64,000 nt of DNA from JBGTIS01 sp041745535 (GCA_041745535.1 JBGTIS010000171.1:41927-105926); one strand, 5' to 3'. Counted from the first letter of the stretch, positions 35,597 through 44,720 are shown. The notes: generated from the letters alone by a model not told the origin. Numbers and translations: made by a program.

Positions 35597-36251
35597 AACG
35601 CGAAGAAGAATATGAATAAAAAGTAGAAAATTTGAAATTTACATTTTTTCTAATAAATTTTAGATGTATTTAAATTATTCACAAGAAAGAGCGATATTTT
35701 TCCTAATTTACGTATTAAATACCGATTTTGTAATTATATTGCATCGCTTAGTTTTTATCTGAACTTCATTCTTGGCGAAACAACTCCTGGTAAAATTAAC
35801 TATAAGAAAAAGAATATATAAAGCCTTCGTGTCAACATCTGTTACGCGGGATAGCATGATACGGGCGTAAGTCCCACTGGGGCAGTCCCACTGGGGCAGC
35901 CCTGCTGAGGTGAATAAAATTTAGGTTATCAATACATGAAATGTTCATATACCAGCGTTCAGAAAGAAAGTATGTGGAGCTTTTCTTTATAGCAGGGCGA
36001 TATAAAATGAGGGCACCTGGCGAACATAACGGCTTTAAAAATAATTAAATACACATAAAATATAGGCTCAACATATTTAGTTTTGCCTCAGAAATTATAA
36101 AAACCACTCGAAATTAGGAATCCTGTCGCAGGCTGATAAATTTGTTGAAGGCTTTTCTAAAAGATAATGAAAAGTAGGAGTGTAGGCCTGAATCTACGAT
36201 ATAAAAATTGCTGCCATACCTGGCACTTTACTTTATAATTGATTTAAATAT
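35597..36251. other. Long intergenic region with a tandem repeat
   Basis: A 655-base gap with no convincing coding frame on either strand. It contains the 14-base tandem repeat at 35871-35898 inside a locally GC-richer stretch (about 35822-35910) that stands out from AT-rich flanks. TAAATTTG at 36137-36144 fits a -7 element for the HisA-like gene, but no matching -33 was found. Confidence 0.45.
35871..35898. repeat. Two perfect copies of a 14-base tandem repeat
   Basis: GTCCCACTGGGGCA is present twice in a row (35871-35884 and 35885-35898), followed by a diverged half (GCCCTGCTGAGG). Each unit is nearly self-complementary (CCCACTGGG), so it can form small hairpins. It lies in a GC-richer island of unknown origin. 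Confidence 0.75.
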
Positions 36252-37001
36252 ATGCGAGAAAGAAAAATTGAGATCATACCATCCATCTCAATCCTTGGAA
36301 ATAAAATAACACGCCTTAAACAAGGGGATTTTTCCCTTGAACAGGTTTATAAGGAATCTCCGGTAGATCTGGCTCGTAAATTTCAAGATCATGGAATTTC
36401 TAAAATTCAGTTGGTTGACCTGGATGGTACACGCACCGGTAAACCCATCCATTATCATATTCTGGAAGCTATTGCCGGCCATACCAGTCTGGAAGTAGAT
36501 TTTGCGGGAGGGCTGAATACCGATGGCGATGTAAGTAAAGCCTTTGAATATGGTGCCCATACCATTACCTCGGCGACCCTTGCTGTGAATAATCGTGACG
36601 AATTCGCATCCTGGATTGTTTCTTATGGCCGGGAAAAAATCGCTTTAGGTGCCGATGCCATAAGTGATACGCCCGAAGGCAGGAAAGTAGCGATTAAAGG
36701 CTGGCAGAAAGATTCTCAAATAGACCTGTTCGAACATGTGGAATATTTTTATACCCGCAGCTTAAAATATTTAAAAACCAGCGATGTTTCCAAAGAAGGT
36801 ATCATGGAAGGTCCGTCCTTTAACTTATATAGCGCGCTCATCGAAAAATTTCCGGGCATACATCTGATTGCCAGTGGCGGCGTGCATACTGTTGAAGATA
36901 TCGAAAGACTACGGGATATTGGGGTATATGGCGTTGTGTTTGGTAAAGCGTATTACGAGGGTTCTATCCAACTGAAATCTATAGAAAAATTCTTTGCTTA
37001 G
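36252..37001 (+). CDS. HisA-like TIM-barrel protein with an altered catalytic site
   Basis: 249 residues, the normal length for HisA (phosphoribosylformimino-AICAR-P isomerase). Similar landmarks occur in order: EIIPSISILGNKITRL, QLVDLDGTRTGKP, VDFAGGLNT, LGADAISD, VAIKGWQ, SDVSKEGIMEGPS and IASGGVHTVEDI. However, the first catalytic aspartate, which follows IIPAx in true HisA, is a serine here (S13). The second one is kept (D134 in LGAD). The aspartate in TDISRDG is a glutamate here (SKEG). No other histidine genes are nearby. It is probably a paralogue with a changed or lost reaction rather than the histidine enzyme; a relaxed but working isomerase is possible. Confidence 0.75.
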   Translation: MRERKIEIIPSISILGNKITRLKQGDFSLEQVYKESPVDLARKFQDHGISKIQLVDLDGTRTGKPIHYHILEAIAGHTSLEVDFAGGLNTDGDVSKAFEYGAHTITSATLAVNNRDEFASWIVSYGREKIALGADAISDTPEGRKVAIKGWQKDSQIDLFEHVEYFYTRSLKYLKTSDVSKEGIMEGPSFNLYSALIEKFPGIHLIASGGVHTVEDIERLRDIGVYGVVFGKAYYEGSIQLKSIEKFFA

Positions 37002-37040
37002 AGAATTATCCGGTAATGAATACTCATTAAAATCAGATGT

Positions 37041-37060
37041 TTTCGGGTAAAAGCCCGAAA
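37041..37060 (+). terminator. Possible terminator hairpin after the HisA-like gene
   Basis: TTTCGGG (37041-37047) pairs with CCCGAAA (37054-37060) around a six-base loop, 40 bases after the stop. There is no clean T-run after it, so it is a weak intrinsic terminator candidate. Confidence 0.3.
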
Positions 37061-37088
37061 GATGGATTTAGCTTATCCGATTTTGTGG

Positions 37089-37366
37089 TTATTTATTTTT
37101 ATGGTTCCAAGGAAAAATTTTATACCCCCCAGTTACAGTAAACGTATTAGTTTTATTTTGAAATGGGTATTTTATGGTCTTGTCCATATTATTGATGGCT
37201 TCCGCTAATCCTTGATGCAAAGTTCCCTCTCTAAATGAAATATCCGGTTCATCTCTTGTAAAATTAAAATTGAATCTTCACCCGCCAATTATATAAAACT
37301 GGATTTTGCTCTGAAACGGAAGTCTTAGCTCCGGAACAGTTCCTTATAAAAATCAGAAATTTTCAT
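37089..37366 (-). pseudogene. Frameshifted remnant of a small protein gene
   Basis: On the minus strand a 62-codon frame with protein-like composition (including FTRDEPDISFREGTLHQG and GGYKIFPWNHKNK) ends with TAA at 37089-37091 but has no start: a stop lies just upstream at 37278-37280. Skipping one T in a run at about 37268 joins it to another open stretch (SVSEQNPVLYNWRVKIQF). A further shift near 37325 would join that to an ATG at 37364-37366 (KISDFYKELFRS), which overlaps the end of the DUF4281 gene. I infer a gene with one or two frameshifts. I do not recognise the family. Sequencing error is the alternative. Confidence 0.4.
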
Positions 37367-37595
37367 GACTCAGTTTTTTAGTAACCATGGCTCTGATGAT
37401 AAAATACAGTAGCAGTCCGATTGGTCCGAACATGAAGGTCAGGAACAGACATGGAATTACCAGAAAATGATTAATTCCTAACTTTTGGGCGTTGGTGAGT
37501 TCCCAGCAACCCACCCACAGGTCGAAGGCCAGGTAATGAATCCATCCTGCCAGCAGTACTACCGGATTTTCAAACAACTGGCTTACCTGTCGCAT
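37353..37595 (-). pseudogene. N-terminally truncated DUF4281 (ABA4-like) membrane protein
   Basis: 80 residues with LLAGWIHYLAFDLWVGCWE and PCLFLTFMFGPIGLLLYFI, which match the C-terminal half of DUF4281/ABA4-like membrane proteins (from memory about 130-150 residues and four helices). The N-terminal helices are missing: an in-frame TGA lies two codons before the ATG, and the next 150 bases up to aroE contain nothing similar in any minus frame. The remaining protein could still be made and inserted in the membrane as two helices, but it is probably a decayed gene. It is next to another broken frame. Confidence 0.6.
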
Positions 37596-37748
37596 AAATC
37601 AATAAAACAGCGTGAGCTTACATTTTTTCGGGTTGTGCTGTCGGTTTACCAGGATGGATGGTTTTTTCATACGCAAGGCCACTAATTGCCGAAGGTAATT
37701 TTTTTTGTATCTATACAAGATCATTACCTTTACCAAAAAAAGTATCGC

Positions 37749-38501
37749 ATGCAACGCACATTCGGCCTGATCGGTTATCCGCTTAGTCACTCATTCTCTA
37801 AAAAGTATTTTACTCAAAAATTCCAGCAGGAACATATCCATAATACGCAGTACGAATTATTCGAACTGAAAACTATTCAGGAACTGCCTGCTTTGATCGC
37901 CGCCCACCCCACATTAAAAGGGCTGAATGTGACCATTCCATATAAACAGCAGGTGCTTCCTTATCTGGACAGGCTGGATGGCAGCGCTCAGAAAGTGGGG
38001 GCGGTAAATACCATCCGTATTGACCCCTCAGGCATTAAAACCGGTTTTAATACCGATTATTATGGATTTAAATTTTCGCTTGAAAACTGGATGAACCCTG
38101 CTATTAAACAGGCTTTGGTATTGGGTACCGGTGGGGCCTCTAAAGCTGTAGTAGCCGCCTTACAGGATATGCACATACAGGTACAACAGGTATCCCGGCA
38201 GGCTTCTGCCACGGCAATCAGCTATGAAAACCTGAAAGCAAAGCCTCTCGCTCACTACTCGCTTATTGTAAATACTACCCCGCTGGGCATGTCGCCCCAC
38301 ACAGAACAGTATCCGGATCTGGAATATGACCAAATAAATACAGCACATTTCTGTTACGATTTGGTATACAACCCGGAAGCTACTACATTTATGCGGCAGG
38401 CGAAACAAAGAGGCGCTCAGGTAAAGAATGGGCTCGAAATGCTCCACTTGCAGGCAGAAAAAGCCTGGGAAATATGGAACGAGTCCAAAGCTGGTAATTA
38501 A
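37749..38501 (+). CDS. aroE: Shikimate dehydrogenase
   Basis: 250 residues from ATG 37749 (RTFGLIGYPLSHSFSKKYF), the canonical N-terminus; a TTG at 37686 would only add non-homologous residues. The substrate site includes SHSFSKKYF, GLNVTIPYKQ with the catalytic lysine, and FNTDYYGF. The NADPH domain has ALVLGTGGASKAVVAAL and NTTPLGMSP, followed by YDLVYNPEATTFM and the end GLEMLHLQAEKAW. It reduces 3-dehydroshikimate to shikimate in aromatic amino acid synthesis. It is probably co-transcribed with the serine hydrolase 33 bases downstream. Confidence 0.95.
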   Translation: MQRTFGLIGYPLSHSFSKKYFTQKFQQEHIHNTQYELFELKTIQELPALIAAHPTLKGLNVTIPYKQQVLPYLDRLDGSAQKVGAVNTIRIDPSGIKTGFNTDYYGFKFSLENWMNPAIKQALVLGTGGASKAVVAALQDMHIQVQQVSRQASATAISYENLKAKPLAHYSLIVNTTPLGMSPHTEQYPDLEYDQINTAHFCYDLVYNPEATTFMRQAKQRGAQVKNGLEMLHLQAEKAWEIWNESKAGN

Positions 38502-38534
38502 AAATTCGCAATTTACTCAAACTCGTTCTAATTC

Positions 38535-39671
38535 ATGAAATACCTCTGGATTGTACTTGGTGTTTTGGTCATTCTGGTTACAGTGGCTGGTTTATGGGCG
38601 TATCTGTCGCTGAAACCCGATAAAAACTTAATTTCAGAGCATATTCAGGAGAATCGGGATAATTCGGCCATATTGTTACTCAGGAACGATTCAGTATTGG
38701 TTGAACTGAATCCGGATAAGAAAATGCCATTGGCCAGTACCGCTAAAATTATTCTGGCCATTGAGTATGCCCAGCAAGCCGCTGCGGGCTTTATCGATCC
38801 GGATAGCCTTATTGCCCTGAAAGACCTGGCTGTGTATTATGTACCCGGCACCGATGGCGATGCCCACCCCAACTGGCTTGAAAAGATGCGGAACGACAGT
38901 CTGATTCAAAACAAAAGCGTTTCCTTACACGAAGTAGCCAAAGGCATGATGCGGTTCAGCTCGAATGCAAACACCGAATATCTGATGGATAGGCTGGGAT
39001 TGGATAAGATCAATGCCAACCTGGAGGCATTGCGGCTTGCCCACCACGATCTTTTGTATCCCTTTGTTTCTGCCCTGTTTGTTTCCAAAGAATTACCCAA
39101 AGCAGAGGAAGAAGCGCAGGTTGAACAAATAAGGAGTTTATCGCGATCGGCATACATTGATTTGTGTAACCAAATACACCAAAAACTGAAAACCGATTAC
39201 GACTCTGCTTATAAACATCAGTTAGATGATATCAGCATGGATTTACAAAAGGTATGGTCTGACCGGTTGCCAGCGGCTTCTGTGCGTGATTATGTATCTG
39301 TTATGAAGAAAATAAATAACCGAAATTACTTCCCCGACTCTGTGCAAACGCAAATTGAAGGTATTCTGGAATGGGTAATGAACAATGAAACCAATCAGCA
39401 GTGGCTTGCCCATGCCGGTATGAAAGGCGGTTCTACAGCTTTCGTGTTAACCAAAGCCCTGTACGCAACTGACAAAAAAGGGAACACCACCGAACTGGCT
39501 TACTTTTTTAATAACCTGGGTTATATGAATAACCTGAAACTACAGGCCAATATGAATCAGTTTGAACTCAATATCCTGACCCAACCGGAATTCAGAGAAA
39601 AATTAAAACAAACATTTAGTGAAATACCTCAAACGGCAGAAATTTTCACTATTTCGGTACCTCACGAATAG
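38535..39671 (+). CDS. Serine hydrolase of the class A beta-lactamase/PBP fold
   Basis: A 378-residue protein with one N-terminal membrane anchor (LWIVLGVLVILVTVAGLWAYL). The active-site elements are in family order: S-x-x-K in PLASTAKIIL (near residue 69), S-x-N in MRFSSNANTEYLMD, and a K-x-G equivalent in AGMKGGSTAFVLT. These define a penicilloyl serine transferase-type hydrolase facing the periplasm. The middle region between SxN and KGG is longer than in classical class A beta-lactamases and helical, so an esterase or peptidase role is as likely as lactam hydrolysis. It lies downstream of aroE. Confidence 0.78.
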   Translation: MKYLWIVLGVLVILVTVAGLWAYLSLKPDKNLISEHIQENRDNSAILLLRNDSVLVELNPDKKMPLASTAKIILAIEYAQQAAAGFIDPDSLIALKDLAVYYVPGTDGDAHPNWLEKMRNDSLIQNKSVSLHEVAKGMMRFSSNANTEYLMDRLGLDKINANLEALRLAHHDLLYPFVSALFVSKELPKAEEEAQVEQIRSLSRSAYIDLCNQIHQKLKTDYDSAYKHQLDDISMDLQKVWSDRLPAASVRDYVSVMKKINNRNYFPDSVQTQIEGILEWVMNNETNQQWLAHAGMKGGSTAFVLTKALYATDKKGNTTELAYFFNNLGYMNNLKLQANMNQFELNILTQPEFREKLKQTFSEIPQTAEIFTISVPHE

Positions 39672-39796
39672 GTGCTTGAATAAGTCTGCTCCCTCATAAT
39701 TTATTTATAGCACCTCCAAACCTTTTATTTTATTTTAGGTTGTTGTATTATTAGTTTTTATTTCACTATTATTTACTACTATACAAAACCTATACT

Positions 39797-39916
39797 ATGA
39801 ATAATTTCTTTAGAGCATTAATAGCTGGCTATGGCGCGAAAAAACTAGGCGGTGGTTGCCTGGGCACCATTGTTGTTTTTGTAATCATATGGGTGCTGTT
39901 AGGGCAATGCAGCTAA
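39797..39916 (+). CDS. 39-residue membrane microprotein
   Basis: A short reading frame (ATG 39797, TAA 39914-39916) encoding a 39-residue protein: an amphipathic start NNFFRALIAGYGAKK, a glycine turn LGGGCLG, and one membrane helix TIVVFVIIWVLLG ending QCS. The ordered composition, clear ATG and isolated position argue for a real gene. I recall similar GAKKLGGGC-type microproteins in other Bacteroidota, but could not check. Function unknown; membrane insertion with the glycine-cysteine turn at the interface is likely. Confidence 0.6.
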   Translation: MNNFFRALIAGYGAKKLGGGCLGTIVVFVIIWVLLGQCS

Positions 39917-40063
39917 ATTTGTTTTTTATAGGCCTATTTCGCAATTCGCTAAAATATGCCTTATTAGTTTTTATACTGGTTTTACATGTTGATCCCAGTT
40001 AAACAATTGAATCCTCATATTTTTCCAAAAAAATAAATATGATGGATTCAATTTGCTTTATTA

Positions 40064-40948
40064 TTAGAAATTATAAATTATTCCTCCGGATAGCCTCGTA
40101 GCCAGGCCCACATTACGGCCACTTACATATTTTCCTATTCCGGCAGTAAATCCTAATGATGGCACAATAGGATAATAAACAGAAGCCCCTATTTGGGTAT
40201 AGTTAACCCTTGTTTCTTTAAAACTAAAGTCAGTCATAAAGCCTGGGTCGCCAATATCGGGCGCATCGCTGTCGGATATCTGGGTTTCGGCCCAAATATT
40301 TACATAAATTTTAGCACCGGCATACCCAATTTTAGAGGACAAAATAGTAGCATTTGGCACATCATTGCTTCGCAAGGAGTATCCGGCCTGTAACTCGGCA
40401 AATATGCCTGAGGTAGATTTATATTGTGTAAGCAGTCGTGCGTCTACCCGCGTAGCATGATTACCAATAGAGAGTATTTCATCGGCTGCATAGTCGCTGA
40501 GCGGTGTAGCAAAACCCAACGCTCCCAAAAAAGAAAGATCGCCCTGTTCAGTATTTACCACAATTGGGCGCCATTTTATAAAAACCGCCACATCCTGTAG
40601 GTTGCTTACCTCCTGGTCGGCCATTGCGCTATTGCCATCGCCTGCAGCGGCGATATAAGGGATATTGGCCACTAAATCCACATTGTCGCTAAGCCCTACC
40701 GTACCATATAAATTAATACTTTGCGTGGTAATTTGTCCGCCATAAGGGGGTGGCGCATCGGTTTTCATATCGGCCAGATAGAACATATCGTACTGTTCCC
40801 AGGAGTAGGAAAGTACCACGCTGCCATGACCTTTTCCTTTCATAAAACCATCTATTACAGACTGCGAAAAAGTAGCACTGGAAGCAGTAAAAAGCAATAT
40901 AACAGCCAATAGTAACTTTTTTGTTTTGGTTGTAAATAGTAACATCAT
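40064..40948 (-). CDS. Outer-membrane beta-barrel protein (transporter-like)
   Basis: 294 residues. A signal peptide (LLLAVILLFTASSATFSQS) is followed by alternating amphipathic strands: GHGSVVLSYSWEQYDMFYL, INLYGTVGLSDNVDLVANI, VAVFIKWRPI, LSFLGALGFATPL, GIFAELQAGYSLRS, and a final ATRLSGGIIYNF with a terminal phenylalanine, the usual signal for outer-membrane insertion. The layout resembles the MetA-pathway/phenol-degradation-type or generic Bacteroidota porin-like barrels of about 12 strands. No partner genes are adjacent. Substrate unknown. Confidence 0.7.
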   Translation of the reverse strand: MMLLFTTKTKKLLLAVILLFTASSATFSQSVIDGFMKGKGHGSVVLSYSWEQYDMFYLADMKTDAPPPYGGQITTQSINLYGTVGLSDNVDLVANIPYIAAAGDGNSAMADQEVSNLQDVAVFIKWRPIVVNTEQGDLSFLGALGFATPLSDYAADEILSIGNHATRVDARLLTQYKSTSGIFAELQAGYSLRSNDVPNATILSSKIGYAGAKIYVNIWAETQISDSDAPDIGDPGFMTDFSFKETRVNYTQIGASVYYPIVPSLGFTAGIGKYVSGRNVGLATRLSGGIIYNF

Positions 40949-41282
40949 ATTAAAAAAATTTTAGGTGACACTGATTTTTTATGCTAATGTTTCTATTCTT
41001 TCTTTAAAAAATTGTCATGTGGTTGACATTTGTCTTTGCTAAGAAAAATAAAAAATTATCCCTCAAACTTTCTGGAAATAATAAGGTTGGTTACCACCTA
41101 ACATTTTATGTTTTCCGGATGTTAGCACAAAGGTTGTATTTGTTTCAGGAAGGTATTGAATTTACTAATAACCCGATGTAAAAATGCCCGTAGATACATA
41201 GGCACAGCTTACTTTAGTTTTTTACAGTTGTCAGTATCTGTCATTTAATAAGTGGATATTGCGATTTTAATCGGACAAACGT
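40949..41282. other. Divergent intergenic region upstream of uvrB
   Basis: About 330 AT-rich bases between the outer-membrane barrel gene and uvrB. I see no coding frame and no promoter matching the TAnnTTTG consensus well. Confidence 0.4.
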
Positions 41283-43307
41283 ATGGATTTTAAACTCACC
41301 TCAGAATACGAACCTACTGGCGATCAGCCATCAGCCATTCAGCAACTGGTTGCAGGGCTTAACAATGGGGAACCCGCCCAAACTTTACTCGGTGTTACCG
41401 GTTCGGGAAAAACATTTACGGTAGCCAATGTGGTAAAAGAAGTGAATCGCCCTACCCTGGTTTTGAGTCATAATAAAACGCTGGCGGCTCAACTATACGG
41501 AGAGTTCAAACAGTTTTTCCCTGAAAACGCGGTTGAATACTTTATTTCTTACTACGATTATTATCAGCCCGAAGCTTATATTCCTACTTCTAATGTATAT
41601 ATAGAAAAAGATCTTTCCATCAACGAAAATATTGAAAAGCTGCGGTTAAGTGCCACTTCTTCGTTGCTTTCTGGCAGAAGGGATGTACTGGTAGTAGCCT
41701 CCGTATCGTGTATTTATGGTATTGGTAATCCGGATGAATTTGCAAAGAATGTAATTCATTTGCAGGAAGGCGACCGCATTCCCCGGAATCAGTTGCTTTT
41801 TTCACTGGTGGATATTCTGTACAGCCGGACGGAAGTAGAGTTTAAACGAGGAAATTTCAGGGTAAAAGGCGATACGGTTGATATTTTTGTCGCTTACGCT
41901 GATTTTGCTTACCGCATTTATTTCTGGGGCGACGAAATTGAAGCCATACAACGAATTGACCCTTATACCGGAAAGAAAATTTCTGATGAACGGATAATCA
42001 CCATCTTCCCGGCCAACCTGTTTATTACGGGAAAAGATACCCAGAAGCAGGCCATTTATCAGATTCAGGATGATATGGTGGAGCAGGTACACCTGTTTGA
42101 AGTGGAAAAACGTTTTCTGGAAGCCAAACGCCTGAAAGAACGTACCGAATTTGACCTGGAAATGATTCGTGAACTGGGATATTGTTCCGGCATAGAAAAT
42201 TATTCCCGGTATTTCGATCGCCGGCAACCGGGTCAGCGCCCCTTCTGCCTGATCGATTATTTCCCGGACGATTTTCTGATGGTAATTGACGAAAGCCATG
42301 TTACGGTACCCCAGGTACGCGCCATGTGGGGTGGCGACCGGTCGCGGAAAGTATCGCTGGTAGATTACGGTTTCAGGCTTCCTTCGGCCCTGGATAACCG
42401 CCCGCTTACCTTTAATGAATTTGAGGGCATGATGAATCAGATAATTTTTGTAAGTGCCACACCGGCCGACTACGAACTGCGCAAATCGGAAGGCATTGTG
42501 GTGGAACAGGTAATCAGGCCTACCGGTTTGCTGGACCCTTCCATAGAAGTGCGACCCAGCCTGAACCAGATTGATGATTTGCTGGAAGAAGTAGATGAAC
42601 GCACCCGGAAAAATGAACGTGTACTGGTAACCACCCTTACCAAACGGATGGCCGAAGAGCTCTCGAAATATCTGATCAGGGCTGGGGTAAAATGCCGCTA
42701 TATTCACTCAGAAATAAAATCATTAGAAAGGGTAGAAATTTTGAGGGACCTGCGTTTGGGAGAATTTGATGTGCTGGTAGGAGTAAACCTCCTGCGGGAA
42801 GGTCTTGACCTGCCGGAGGTATCGCTGGTGGCTATTCTGGATGCCGACAAAGAAGGTTTTCTGAGAAATGAACGGTCGCTGATTCAGACCATTGGCCGGG
42901 CAGCCCGTAACGAAAATGGCGCTGTAATTATGTACGCGGATACCATTACCGGCTCCATGGAAGTAGCTATTGACGAAACTAATCGAAGGAGAAGCAAACA
43001 GATGGAGTATAATATAGAGCATGGTATTACGCCCAAAACCATATTCAAAAGCCGGGAAGCCATTATGGAACAAACCAAGGTGGCGGATTCTAACAAGCGG
43101 GTTAGTAAGGTATATATCGAACCGGAAGGAACCAGTGTGGCTGCCGACCCGGTGGTGGCTTATATGAATAAGGAAGACCTTGGAAAACTGATTCAGAAAA
43201 CACAACGTAGTATGGAAAAAGCAGCCAAAGAGCTCGACTTTATTGAAGCTGCCCGGCTGCGCGATGAACTGTTTGAACTGAAAAAACTGGCCGAGAAAAA
43301 AGAGTAA
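41283..43307 (+). CDS. uvrB: Excinuclease ABC subunit B
   Basis: 674 residues, normal for UvrB. Helicase motif I is LLGVTGSGKTFTVANV (near residue 40). The DNA-clamping beta-hairpin region contains YYDYYQPEAYIPTSNVYIEKD. Motif II is MVIDESHVT, motif III IIFVSATPADYE, and motifs V and VI are VGVNLLREGLDLPEVSLV and QTIGRAARN. The C-terminal UVR domain (residues about 635-668) binds UvrC: KAAKELDFIEAARLRDEL. It verifies damage delivered by UvrA and loads UvrC in nucleotide excision repair. It is a single gene with a 49-base gap to the convergent histidine kinase. Confidence 0.97.
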   Translation: MDFKLTSEYEPTGDQPSAIQQLVAGLNNGEPAQTLLGVTGSGKTFTVANVVKEVNRPTLVLSHNKTLAAQLYGEFKQFFPENAVEYFISYYDYYQPEAYIPTSNVYIEKDLSINENIEKLRLSATSSLLSGRRDVLVVASVSCIYGIGNPDEFAKNVIHLQEGDRIPRNQLLFSLVDILYSRTEVEFKRGNFRVKGDTVDIFVAYADFAYRIYFWGDEIEAIQRIDPYTGKKISDERIITIFPANLFITGKDTQKQAIYQIQDDMVEQVHLFEVEKRFLEAKRLKERTEFDLEMIRELGYCSGIENYSRYFDRRQPGQRPFCLIDYFPDDFLMVIDESHVTVPQVRAMWGGDRSRKVSLVDYGFRLPSALDNRPLTFNEFEGMMNQIIFVSATPADYELRKSEGIVVEQVIRPTGLLDPSIEVRPSLNQIDDLLEEVDERTRKNERVLVTTLTKRMAEELSKYLIRAGVKCRYIHSEIKSLERVEILRDLRLGEFDVLVGVNLLREGLDLPEVSLVAILDADKEGFLRNERSLIQTIGRAARNENGAVIMYADTITGSMEVAIDETNRRRSKQMEYNIEHGITPKTIFKSREAIMEQTKVADSNKRVSKVYIEPEGTSVAADPVVAYMNKEDLGKLIQKTQRSMEKAAKELDFIEAARLRDELFELKKLAEKKE

Positions 43308-43355
43308 CGAAAGACAATTAGCAAAAAATTAAAGCAGGTATAGAAAGCCATTACC

Positions 43356-44720
43356 CTAAGGGATGCGAATTTGAAATTCGCTCCCTTTTCCTAAAGAACT
43401 TTTAAAGCTGATTTCGCCTTTTTGTTTCTGAACCAGCTTTTTGATTACATAAAGTCCCAACCCATTGCCTGCAGAGCTTTCATTTCCCCTGAAATACATA
43501 TCAAAGATTTTGGGCTGAAATTCCTTTTTTATGCCTTGTCCGTTATCAGTTACCTTTATACAGCACGATTTTTTTGATTCGGATATTACTATCTTAATAA
43601 ATGACTGCCGGTTCTGACTGAAATTTATCGCATTTTCTATCAAATTTTCCAAAATCACTGTAATTAAGTATGGGTCTGCATAAAAAGGACTTTTTAAGTG
43701 AATTTCACGCTTAAAATCCATTTCCTTTTTTTTCAACTCAACCTTGAACTTGGTATATAAACTTTCTATAATATCCGGAAAATTAATCTCACTTCGTACA
43801 GAAACTTCTTGTTCAGCGAAACTGATCATTTGCAGTTTCACTAACATTTTTTCTAACTCATTTACCGATTTATTGATATGAGAAAAAATCTGTAGGTTTT
43901 GTTCATCTGAAGTGTTGATCGCTGCCAGATTGGTTAATCCTACAATAGATCGTAGGGGTCTGAGAAAGTCGTGAGAAGTTCTGTAGAATAATGTGTTCAG
44001 TTCATGATTGGCCTCTTTAAGGCTTTTTGTACGCTCTTCTACCGTTTTTTCCAATCCGGTGTTCAGTGCTTTGATTTCAAAATTGGCTTTCCGCAGTTCT
44101 AAAGACTGTTGTAGTAATTTCTTTTGCTGCAATACAATTTCGGAGTTACGTACTGAAATATCGGCATAAGCGGATTCCAGTTCTTTATTTTTGCTCCCAA
44201 TTTTTTCCATCAGCAACAGTTGAGAAATTTTGGTAGTAAGCAGTTCGCCAATCAGCTTTACAAACCGAAAATCTACCTCATGGTAGCCTACAGGATTTTT
44301 GCTGGCGATCATGATAACTGATTGCTGATTGTTGGTAAACTGCAAAGGCAAAACAAATAGAAGTATTACTTTTTCATTGGCAAAAATACTGTCGTTCAAA
44401 ATAGGGTTATCCGCGATATCGCTTTTAGTAAATTTTAGTGGTATTTCAGTATGCTGACATCGCATTTCAAAAGGAGTAACCATATCTATCTGATTGGTTT
44501 TCCAGGTATGCGCTGCTCTGAAAAGCTCATAGGTAAGCCGGTTTTGTTCGTTGATATAGGTAAACCGGAAGATATAGGTATCCAGAATAAACTTCAGGTT
44601 AGAAGCGATAGCTACTCCGGCTGCTTCTATCGTCTCTGCCCGGTTTACTTCTGTAGCGAATCTCGAAAACACTTCATAGCGTAGCCGCAATGATTTTTCT
44701 ATGAAGGTTATCTGGTCCAT
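43356..44720 (-). CDS. Soluble GAF-domain sensor histidine kinase (orphan)
   Basis: A 454-residue protein without membrane segments. Residues about 15-175 look like a GAF-type sensor domain (TIEAAGVAIASNLKFIL through FVKLIGELLTTKISQLL). A coiled coil follows at about 180-245 (EKIGSKNKELESAYADI). The kinase core has the H-box FYRTSHDFLRPLRSIVGL, N-box LENLIENAINFSQN, G1 VTDNGQGIKKEF, F-box and G2 GNGLGLYVIKKLVQ. The phospho-accepting histidine is in TSHDFLRPL. No response regulator gene is next to it, so its partner is elsewhere. The signal is probably cytoplasmic. Similar GAF-HisKA proteins are common in Cytophagales. Confidence 0.85.
   Translation of the reverse strand: MDQITFIEKSLRLRYEVFSRFATEVNRAETIEAAGVAIASNLKFILDTYIFRFTYINEQNRLTYELFRAAHTWKTNQIDMVTPFEMRCQHTEIPLKFTKSDIADNPILNDSIFANEKVILLFVLPLQFTNNQQSVIMIASKNPVGYHEVDFRFVKLIGELLTTKISQLLLMEKIGSKNKELESAYADISVRNSEIVLQQKKLLQQSLELRKANFEIKALNTGLEKTVEERTKSLKEANHELNTLFYRTSHDFLRPLRSIVGLTNLAAINTSDEQNLQIFSHINKSVNELEKMLVKLQMISFAEQEVSVRSEINFPDIIESLYTKFKVELKKKEMDFKREIHLKSPFYADPYLITVILENLIENAINFSQNRQSFIKIVISESKKSCCIKVTDNGQGIKKEFQPKIFDMYFRGNESSAGNGLGLYVIKKLVQKQKGEISFKSSLGKGSEFQIRIP

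Noticed and set aside
35871..35898. CRISPR-like repeat
   Set aside because: Only two directly adjacent 14-base copies without spacers and no cas genes.
37599..37790. A minus-strand frame upstream of the DUF4281 remnant as its missing N-terminal half
   Set aside because: It shows none of the expected membrane helices or DUF4281 residues and overlaps the aroE start.
41802..42707. A long 301-codon frame antisense to uvrB
   Set aside because: It lies fully inside uvrB on the other strand, has no family features and a skewed composition, as expected for an antisense shadow of a conserved gene.
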